Source: Microvirga pakistanensis (GTDB lineage: Bacteria; Pseudomonadota; Alphaproteobacteria; Rhizobiales; Beijerinckiaceae). From it: a DNA stretch of 64,000 bases. Below the pieces are notes generated by a model, which worked only from the letters and a program-made list of their open reading frames with translations, was not told where the DNA came from and ran no database searches. The stretch lies in the NCBI RefSeq assembly GCF_004458765.1, contig NZ_SPJX01000652.1, positions 205,294 through 269,293 of the forward strand. Direction: 5' to 3'. Positions 17,803 through 24,374 of this stretch are shown here, one piece after another; position 1 is the first letter of the stretch, and every line of letters begins with the position of its first letter. Made by a program: the position numbers and the translations under genes.

Positions 17803-18216
17803 TTGAAGAACATCCTCACCCGCGCGTCTGCGATTGCAGCACTTCTATTTGTGGCGGCCTGCAATACGACCGCGTCCAACGATCCGTCAGTGACCGGCTC
17901 CATCTCGCAAGCCAGTCTGGGCAAGGAATTCCAGCGTGGAACGGCGTCCTGGTACGGGCCCGGCTTCCATGGCCGGAAGACCGCCAGCGGCGAACGCTTC
18001 AACGCCAATGAGATGACGGCGGCCCACCGTTCCCTGCCTTTCGGCACCCGGCTGAGGGTCGTCAACGAGCAGAATGGCCGTTCGGTGATCGTTCGGGTCA
18101 ATGACCGCGGGCCCTTCGCCCATCGGCGCATCATCGACCTTGCGAAAGGACCGGCTCAAGCCCTGGGTCTGACCAGTGCCGGAACCGGGTATGTCTCCCT
18201 GCACAGGCTCGATTGA
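17803..18216 (+). CDS. RlpA-like lipoprotein (septal ring lytic transglycosylase family)
   Basis: A 137-residue lipoprotein with a double-psi beta-barrel RlpA domain. The signal peptide ends in the lipobox VAAC (Cys about 20 from the TTG start). The domain shows GTASWYGPGFHGRKTASGERF, AAHRSLPFGTRLRV and VRVNDRGPF, with the acidic and His positions of the family. RlpA proteins cleave or bind denuded glycan strands of peptidoglycan. No SPOR domain is present. I place the start at the TTG at 17803, preceded by GGGGAG; the open frame continues 62 codons upstream but would destroy the lipoprotein signal. Confidence 0.82.
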   Translation: MKNILTRASAIAALLFVAACNTTASNDPSVTGSISQASLGKEFQRGTASWYGPGFHGRKTASGERFNANEMTAAHRSLPFGTRLRVVNEQNGRSVIVRVNDRGPFAHRRIIDLAKGPAQALGLTSAGTGYVSLHRLD

Positions 18217-18293
18217 GGCGGCCTTGCCGAGTTAGGCGCTTCTTAATTCCTTGAGGCGATTCTTGGCCCGATTCGGGACCAAGGGTTGCTTAC

Positions 18294-18647
18294 ATGGAAT
18301 CGAGATCGTCTCAGCCGACGAACATCATCCGCTTTCGGGGCGCACGCCCGTCGGCCAATCCCCGCCGTGACCAGAAGAGCCTCATGGATACGGTCTATGC
18401 CGCGGGCTCGCTGCCGATCCCCGCCGACGACCGGGCCACCAAGGACGTGGCGATACGGCTCCATATTTTCGGGTTCGTCGTGATCGACGAGGTGCTGTCC
18501 GACGGAACGGCCCGCCGCCTGCGTCCCTCCGAATCGTTTCAATCCTCTACGCTTCACCCGTGGCGAGTCTCGAAACCTTCGAGTTGTTATCGGGTCGACG
18601 ACTGGCCCGAGACGGATCAGGAGCTTTTCGCCGCTATGCTTGCGTGA
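18294..18647 (+). CDS. Hypothetical protein
   Basis: A 117-residue reading frame with an ATG preceded by AAGGG. I do not recognise a family. The first 30 residues are basic and probably disordered (SRSSQPTNIIRFRGARPS). The middle part (DVAIRLHIFGFVVIDEVL) reads as a small folded core. A longer antisense frame overlaps it. I favour this strand because of the ribosome site and its place between two plus-strand genes. Confidence 0.45.
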   Translation: MESRSSQPTNIIRFRGARPSANPRRDQKSLMDTVYAAGSLPIPADDRATKDVAIRLHIFGFVVIDEVLSDGTARRLRPSESFQSSTLHPWRVSKPSSCYRVDDWPETDQELFAAMLA

Positions 18648-18742
18648 TCTATCGGATCTCGCCTTTCTCCTTCTTTGAACTATTTCCTGTTGGAGGGGAG
18701 CTTGTGCAAGCTCCGCCGCTCCTTGCAAGAAGGACCAAGGCG

Positions 18743-19048
18743 ATGCATCTGGTGCAGATCCTTCTGCCGCTGACCGACAATGCCGGACGCCGCTTCGACG
18801 GCAGCGCCTATGGCCGTGTCCGTTCGGAATTGTCGGAGCGGTTCGGCGGCATTACCAGCTTCACGCGCGCGCCCGCCGAAGGCGTCTGGAAGGAGGGCGG
18901 CCATACCGCCCATGACGATATCGTGGTCTTCGAGGTGATGGTCCGCGAGACTGATCATGCCTGGTGGGAAAACTATCGTGCCGAGCTGGAACGCCGCTTT
19001 CGGCAGGAAACCATCGTGATTCGCGCCATCAAGGTCGAAATGCTCTGA
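18743..19048 (+). CDS. Conserved hypothetical protein, 101 residues
   Basis: A small soluble acidic protein beginning MHLVQILLPLTDNAGRRF. The start at 18743 follows AAGGACC; the open frame extends upstream without a better site. The sequence alternates predicted strands and helices (VQILLPL, DIVVFEVMVRE, WWENYRAELERRFRQETIVIRAIKVEML), like small alpha/beta ferredoxin-like proteins. I recall similar unannotated proteins in rhizobia but cannot name a function. It is followed by the polyhydroxyalkanoate-system gene on the same strand. Confidence 0.6.
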   Translation: MHLVQILLPLTDNAGRRFDGSAYGRVRSELSERFGGITSFTRAPAEGVWKEGGHTAHDDIVVFEVMVRETDHAWWENYRAELERRFRQETIVIRAIKVEML

Positions 19049-19164
19049 CGGCGGAACCGGGGCGGTGCCGCTTCGCTTGTCGTATCGGTTAAGCGCAGCC
19101 TGCGGAAGAACGGGAATCGATCTTGCCCGTTAAGAGGCGCGCTCGGGTCAAAGAGAATATCACC

Positions 19165-19476
19165 ATGTCAAAACCCCTCGTCGTTTCCATCCCCCACGCC
19201 CTCGGCAAAGCCGAAGCCTTGCGCAGGCTCCAGGGCGGCATGAGCGGCCTGAAATCGCAGTTCGGCGAGAAGGTCGCTTCCATTGACGAAAGCTGGACCG
19301 GAGACCGCATGGATTTTCGCGTCGGAGCCATGGGCCAGAATGTGAGCGGAAACGTCCAAGTCATGGACGAGCAGGTGCGCGTGGAAGTGCAGCTGCCGTG
19401 GATTCTCGCCATGGTGGCTGAAAAGGCAAAGACCTTCATCCAAAAGCAGGGAACCCTGATGTTGGAGAAGAAGTGA
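19165..19476 (+). CDS. Polyhydroxyalkanoic acid system family protein (PHA_gran_rgn)
   Basis: A 103-residue protein resembling the PHA_gran_rgn family, which is associated with polyhydroxyalkanoate granules. Features are SIPHALGKAEALRRLQ at the start, a central strand-rich part (VASIDESWTGDRMDFRVGAMGQNVSGNVQVMDEQVRVEVQLP) and a C-terminal helix with IQKQGTLMLE. I chose the ATG at 19165 because AAAGAGAA precedes it; an upstream in-frame ATG would add a basic leader. The exact biochemical role of the family is not settled. Confidence 0.72.
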   Translation: MSKPLVVSIPHALGKAEALRRLQGGMSGLKSQFGEKVASIDESWTGDRMDFRVGAMGQNVSGNVQVMDEQVRVEVQLPWILAMVAEKAKTFIQKQGTLMLEKK

Positions 19477-19490
19477 TCAGAACGATCACT

Positions 19491-19502
19491 ATGAATATTC
19501 AT
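19491..19502. promoter_or_regulatory. Perfect 12-base palindrome upstream of sugar island
   Basis: ATGAATATTCAT is a perfect palindrome in the 193-base gap before the glycosyltransferase gene, followed 9 bases later by a related half (CATGAATGCA). It could be an operator for a dimeric regulator, but it is AT-rich and short, so chance is possible. Confidence 0.25.
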
Positions 19503-19669
19503 TCACGAACATGAATGCAGATGGAACCAAATAGCACCCACTGCGTTAGCTAAACGATTGCGCCCGTGACCGTTCTCCGGTGCGCTTCACTAAAGACATC
19601 GCTTTATTCGCCCCGGACCGTGGTTTTCCGTCCGATCGTGACAACACATCTGTTCTTGAGGATCGCGCT

Positions 19670-20890
19670 ATGCACGAGCGTTTGATGACGCAGCCGCATG
19701 CCCTCCGTTCGCCCTCCAAGGCGAACTCTCAAAAGCCTCTCCTCGTCTGTTTCTCACATCTTCGGTGGGATTTCGTCTGGCAACGTCCGCAGCATCTGCT
19801 CAGCCGCGCCGTGAAGCATTACGATGTGCTGATCATCGAAGAACCCATGTTCAAGGCGGGTGTCAAGCCGCATATGGACGTGAGTCCCCGTCCCCAGGGC
19901 GTCACCGTCGCAGTTCCTATGCTGCCCGAAGGCCTGTCGCACGAGGATGTCATCGCCGAGCAGCACGATCTGATCGAGGCGCTGATCGGGCGTGAGCCCA
20001 GCGGCCCGCGCGTGTTCTGGTACTATACGCCGATGGCCATGGCCTTCACCAGCGATCTCGAATGCGATCTGTGCATCTACGACAATATGGACGAGCTGTC
20101 GCTCTTCCGTGGCGCCTCGCAGGAGCTGCTCGATCTCGAAAGTGCGCTGTTTTCCCGTTGCGATCTGGTGTTCACGGGTGGCATGAGCCTCTACGAAGCC
20201 AAGAAGAACCGCCACCGCAGCGTTCACGGCTTCCCGTCCTCCATCGACTTCAACCACTTCTCGCAGGCGCGCTCCCTTCATCGGGATCCGGAGGATCAGG
20301 CACATATTCCGCATCCGCGCCTCGGCTTCTTCGGCGTGGTGGACGAGCGGATGGACATCGATCTCCTGGCCGAGGTCGCGGATCTGCGTCCCGATTGGCA
20401 GTTCGTCATGATCGGCCCGGTCGTCAAGATCGATGCCGCGACGCTGCCGCAGCGCCCCAACATCCACTGGCTTGGCGGCAAACATTACAATGAATTGCCG
20501 CATTATCTCGCCGGCTGGGACGTGGGTTTCATGAACTTCGCGCTGAACGAAGCGACGAAGTTCATCAGTCCGACGAAGACACCCGAATTCCTCGCCGCCG
20601 GCGTGCCGGTGGTCTCGACACCCATCACCGATGTGGTGAGGCCCTACGGCGAGAAGGGTCTTGTCGAAATCGCCCGCACGGCTGAGGAGGTCGTCGCCAA
20701 GGTTGAGACCATCCTGGACAGGCCGAAAGACGCTTGGCTCGCCAAGGTCGACCGGCATCTGGCTCAGGGCTCCTGGGACAAAACCTGGGGAGCGATGCAC
20801 AAGCTCATGCTCGATGCGACCGACGGCGCGACTGCCGATCGCCCGGCTGCCGCCTCCCTTCCGATTTATGCCACCACGCCTGCGGAGTGA
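19670..20890 (+). CDS. Glycosyltransferase (GT4-like, partner of UDP-galactopyranose mutase)
   Basis: A 406-residue cytoplasmic glycosyltransferase with a two-Rossmann (GT-B) layout. The opening LLVCFSHLRWDFVWQRPQHLLSR is typical of a family often found next to glf. The C-terminal half holds LGFFGVVDERMD, IHWLGGKHYNELPHYL and the donor-site region KTPEFLAAGVPVVSTPI. I chose the ATG at 19670, which has GAGG upstream; an upstream in-frame start lacks support. It ends five bases before glf, so it may use UDP-galactofuranose as donor. That is inference from context. Confidence 0.82.
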   Translation: MHERLMTQPHALRSPSKANSQKPLLVCFSHLRWDFVWQRPQHLLSRAVKHYDVLIIEEPMFKAGVKPHMDVSPRPQGVTVAVPMLPEGLSHEDVIAEQHDLIEALIGREPSGPRVFWYYTPMAMAFTSDLECDLCIYDNMDELSLFRGASQELLDLESALFSRCDLVFTGGMSLYEAKKNRHRSVHGFPSSIDFNHFSQARSLHRDPEDQAHIPHPRLGFFGVVDERMDIDLLAEVADLRPDWQFVMIGPVVKIDAATLPQRPNIHWLGGKHYNELPHYLAGWDVGFMNFALNEATKFISPTKTPEFLAAGVPVVSTPITDVVRPYGEKGLVEIARTAEEVVAKVETILDRPKDAWLAKVDRHLAQGSWDKTWGAMHKLMLDATDGATADRPAAASLPIYATTPAE

Positions 20891-20895
20891 AATGA

Positions 20896-22050
20896 ATGTA
20901 CGACTGGCTGATTGTCGGTGCCGGCTTCGCAGGTAGCGTTCTGGCCGAGCGCCTCGCAACCGAGCGCAACGAACGCGTCCTTCTCATCGACCGCCGCAAC
21001 CATGTCGGCGGGAACGCCTACGATCGTTACGACGACGATGGCCTGCTGATCCATCAGTATGGGCCGCATATCTTCCACACCAATTCGAAGCAGATCTTCG
21101 ATTATCTTTCCCGGTTCACCGAGTGGCGCTTCTACGAGCATCGGGTTCTGGCGGAAGTGGACGGCATGCAAGTGCCGATCCCGATCAACCTCGACACCGT
21201 CAACAAGCTCTACGGTTTGAACCTCACATCCGAGCAGCTGCAAGACTGGTTCGCCCAACGGGCCGAGACAATCGGCGAGATCAAGACGTCGGAAGACGTG
21301 GTGGTTTCCACGGTTGGCCGCGAGCTCTACGAGAAGTTCTTCCGTGGCTATACCCGCAAGCAATGGGGCCTTGATCCCTCCGAACTCGACAAGTCGGTGA
21401 CCTCCCGCGTGCCGACCCGCACGAACCGGGATGACCGTTACTTCACGGATGAGTTCCAGTTCATGCCCAAGCACGGCTACACCCGGATGTTCGAGAAGAT
21501 GGTGAGCCATCCGAACATCCACATCATGACGCAGACGGACTACGAGGACGTGAAGAATGTCGTGCCTCATCGCCGCGTCATCTATACGGGCCCGATCGAC
21601 GAATACTTCAACTACCAGTTCGGTAAGCTGCCTTACCGCTCCCTGCGCTTCGAGCACGTGACCATCGACAAGCCCTGGCACCAGCCGGTCGGGGTGGTGA
21701 ACTATCCGCAGACGCACGACTATACCCGTGTGACGGAATACAAGCACCTCACGGGCCAGGAGCACGCCAAAACCGCCCTGACCTATGAATATCCTTCAGC
21801 CGAAGGAGACCCCTACTACCCGATTCCGAAGCCGGAAAATCAGGAGCTCTTCAAGAAGTACGAGCGTCTGGCTCTTGCGACCCCCGATGTGTGGTTCGTG
21901 GGCCGACTAGCGACCTACCGCTACTACAACATGGATCAGATCGTCGGTCAGGCTCTTGCCACGTTCCGGCGCATCAACGAAGCCCTGCCTGTGGGCGCGG
22001 ACACGTCGACCGTGAAAGTGATGTCGGGATCTGCGGCTCTGGTTTCGTAG
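20896..22050 (+). CDS. glf: UDP-galactopyranose mutase
   Basis: Flavoenzyme that interconverts UDP-galactopyranose and UDP-galactofuranose, supplying the furanose donor for surface glycans. The 384-residue protein has the FAD motif VGAGFAGSVLAERLA (about 7-21), RRNHVGGNAYD, HQYGPHIFHT, the FFRGYTRKQWG substrate loop and the C-terminal RLATYRYYNMDQ flavin-binding end. Length and motifs are those of the bacterial enzyme. The ribosome site GGAG overlaps the 3' end of the glycosyltransferase gene, so they are coupled. Confidence 0.95.
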   Translation: MYDWLIVGAGFAGSVLAERLATERNERVLLIDRRNHVGGNAYDRYDDDGLLIHQYGPHIFHTNSKQIFDYLSRFTEWRFYEHRVLAEVDGMQVPIPINLDTVNKLYGLNLTSEQLQDWFAQRAETIGEIKTSEDVVVSTVGRELYEKFFRGYTRKQWGLDPSELDKSVTSRVPTRTNRDDRYFTDEFQFMPKHGYTRMFEKMVSHPNIHIMTQTDYEDVKNVVPHRRVIYTGPIDEYFNYQFGKLPYRSLRFEHVTIDKPWHQPVGVVNYPQTHDYTRVTEYKHLTGQEHAKTALTYEYPSAEGDPYYPIPKPENQELFKKYERLALATPDVWFVGRLATYRYYNMDQIVGQALATFRRINEALPVGADTSTVKVMSGSAALVS

Positions 22051-22122
22051 TGGCGTTATTTCATCGAACGATCCGCGCTGATCATCGTTTGTGTGAGTTG
22101 ATGTAAGGTAGCTCGGAGCTGA

Positions 22123-24300
22123 ATGATGAAACGACCCCTCGAGCTTTGGGGCGGTATCGAGTGTACTGTCGCGCGTGTGGGCGACGAATACCGCGACCAA
22201 AGCCTGGAGACCGGGCACAGCAGCCGGATCGAGGATCTCGACCGGATCGCCGAACTCGGAATCCGCACCCTGCGCCATCCGGTGCTCTGGGAGACGATCT
22301 CTCCCGAGAGCCCGGACCGCACGGACTTCACGTGGCATGACGAGCGCCTGGCCCGCCTGCAGACGCTCGGCATCCGCGCCATCGCAGGCCTGTGCCACCA
22401 TGGCAGCGGCCCGCGCTACACCCATATGCTTGATCCGGCCTGGCCCGAGCTTCTCGCCCGTCATGCCGCCAACGTGGCGGAGCGATATCCCCATCTCGAC
22501 CTGTACACCCCTGTCAACGAGCCGCTCACCACGGCGCGCTTCTCGGGTCTCTACGGTCATTGGTATCCGCACGGCACGAGTTACGAGGCTTTCCTCAAGA
22601 TCCTCGTGAACGAGTGCAAGGCGACCGTCCTGGCCATGCGGGCGATCCGCAAGGTGCGGCCCGATGCGAAGCTCGTGCAGACGGACGACATGGGAAAGAC
22701 GTTCTCGACGCCTCTGCTGGCCTATCAGGCCGAGCACGAGAACCAGCGCCGGTTTCTGAGCTTCGATCTCCTGTGCGGAATGGTCGACCGCGATCACCCC
22801 TGGTGGGACATTTTCATCAGAAATGGCGTGAGCGAGAGCGAGCTCGAATTCTTCCTCGGGGCCATGGATACCGCGCCCGACATCATCGGCATCAACCATT
22901 ATCTCACGAGCGAGCGTTATCTCGATGAGAACATGAAGCGCTACCCCAAGCATCACTGGGGCGGAAACGGCAGGCACGACTATGCCGATGCCGAGGCCGT
23001 GCGCATGCCGCTGCCTGCCGAGAATCTCGGACCCGCCGCCCGGCTGCGGGAGGTTTGGGAGCGCTACAAACGTCCCGTCGCGGTGACGGAGGCCCATCAT
23101 GGCAGCACACGCGACGATCAGCTGCGCTGGCTGGTCGAGGTGTGGAACGACGTGAACACGCTGAGGGACGAGGGCGCCGACATCCGCGCCGTGACCGTCT
23201 GGTCGCTCTTCGGGGCGGTGGATTGGAACAGCCTGCTGACCCGGCGCAACGGTTTTTATGAACCCGGCCCCTTCGACGCGCGCGCGCCCGAGCCTCGGCG
23301 CACGGCTCTGGCCCATGCCGCCGAGGCCCTGGCGAAGACCGGCACCTACGACCATCCGGTTCTCGACCGCGCCGGCTGGTGGAAGCGGGACATCCGCTTC
23401 TACAGGCGTCCGGCCAAGCAATCGCGCTCCTGCTGGCTTGCGGACGAGCCGCGCCAGCTCCTGATCACGGGTGCCACCGGCACTCTCGGATGCGCCTTCT
23501 CACGGCTCGCGGAGTTCCGCGGCCTGAACCATGTGCTGCTCTCCCGCCGGGAGATGGACATTGCGGACGCCAGGAGCGTGAAGAAAGCTCTTGTGTGCTA
23601 CCGGCCTTGGGCGGTGATCAACACCGCAGGCTACGTCCGTGTGTCCGAGGCTGAGGAGGATGCGGAGGCCTGCTTCCGTGAGAACGCTATCGGCCCCGAG
23701 GTTCTGGCGAAGGCCTGTGCCGATCTCGGAATCCCACTCGTGACCTTCTCGTCGGACCTCGTCTTCGACGGTAGGCTCGAGCGTCCTTATATGGAAAGTG
23801 ACGAGGTCAACCCCACCACGGTCTATGGCGCGAGCAAGGCGGAGGCCGAGCGGCGGGTTCTGGCAGCGCATGATCAGGCGCTCGTCATCCGCACGAGTGC
23901 CTTCTTCGGTCCCTGGGACCGCCACAACTTCGTCTGGTCGGTCCTCAATACCCTGAGCAAGGGCGAAGGCGTGGCAGCCAGCGTCGACGTGGTGTCGCCG
24001 ACCTACGTGCCCGATCTCGTCAATACTTCCCTCGATCTTCTGATCGACGGCGGAACCGGCATCTGGCACATGGCCAATATCGGCGAGGTTTCCTGGCGCG
24101 ATCTGGCCGCGCAGGCTGCCGAGCGGGCGGGCTTCGATCCGGGCCTCGTGACGGATGCGGGCGACCTGCCGGTTCTCAATACGTCTCTCTCGACGGAGCG
24201 TGGTATCCTGATGCCGCGTTTGGAGAGCGCTCTCGACCGGTTCTTCATCGACAGCGAGGTGGATTGGTCCGAGAAGAGCCTCAACGTGGCGGCCGAATAG
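22123..24300 (+). CDS. Fusion of GH1-type glycosidase and RmlD-type NAD(P)-dependent sugar-nucleotide reductase
   Basis: One 725-residue protein with two enzymes. Residues 5-415 form a TIM barrel related to family 1 glycosidases, with the acid/base in TPVNEP (E133) and a nucleophile candidate in VTEAHHGS (E323). Residues 445-710 form an extended short-chain dehydrogenase like RmlD (dTDP-4-dehydrorhamnose reductase), with the nucleotide motif TGATGTLG (449-456), TFSSDLVFDG and the catalytic YxxxK pair Y568/K572. Both active sites look intact. The GH1 part is shorter than usual and may be a divergent or synthetic (transglycosylating) version. It follows glf after 72 bases, with CGGAG before the ATG. 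The reaction of the combined protein is unknown. Confidence 0.85.
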   Translation: MMKRPLELWGGIECTVARVGDEYRDQSLETGHSSRIEDLDRIAELGIRTLRHPVLWETISPESPDRTDFTWHDERLARLQTLGIRAIAGLCHHGSGPRYTHMLDPAWPELLARHAANVAERYPHLDLYTPVNEPLTTARFSGLYGHWYPHGTSYEAFLKILVNECKATVLAMRAIRKVRPDAKLVQTDDMGKTFSTPLLAYQAEHENQRRFLSFDLLCGMVDRDHPWWDIFIRNGVSESELEFFLGAMDTAPDIIGINHYLTSERYLDENMKRYPKHHWGGNGRHDYADAEAVRMPLPAENLGPAARLREVWERYKRPVAVTEAHHGSTRDDQLRWLVEVWNDVNTLRDEGADIRAVTVWSLFGAVDWNSLLTRRNGFYEPGPFDARAPEPRRTALAHAAEALAKTGTYDHPVLDRAGWWKRDIRFYRRPAKQSRSCWLADEPRQLLITGATGTLGCAFSRLAEFRGLNHVLLSRREMDIADARSVKKALVCYRPWAVINTAGYVRVSEAEEDAEACFRENAIGPEVLAKACADLGIPLVTFSSDLVFDGRLERPYMESDEVNPTTVYGASKAEAERRVLAAHDQALVIRTSAFFGPWDRHNFVWSVLNTLSKGEGVAASVDVVSPTYVPDLVNTSLDLLIDGGTGIWHMANIGEVSWRDLAAQAAERAGFDPGLVTDAGDLPVLNTSLSTERGILMPRLESALDRFFIDSEVDWSEKSLNVAAE

Positions 24301-24324
24301 CGGCTCCCCCGTTCAGTCAATGAG

Positions 24325-24354
24325 AAAGCGGCGCGGGTCATTCCGCGCCGCTTT
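24325..24354. terminator. Bidirectional hairpin terminator
   Basis: A perfect 12-bp stem AAAGCGGCGCGG / CCGCGCCGCTTT with a six-base loop lies between the convergent GH1-RmlD and GH2 genes. It has a T-rich right flank (TTTCGCTTT). On the opposite strand the flank gives TTTCTC. It should stop both transcripts. Confidence 0.85.
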
Positions 24355-24374
24355 CGCTTTCAGATCGTTGAACC

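Noticed and set aside
18243..18728. 161-residue minus-strand frame
   Set aside because: Overlaps the plus-strand small gene at 18294; Arg-rich, without a ribosome site or family.
21907..23421. 504-residue minus-strand frame across glf and the GH1-RmlD gene
   Set aside because: Low-complexity Arg/Gly/His composition, no motif, and it opposes two well-supported genes.
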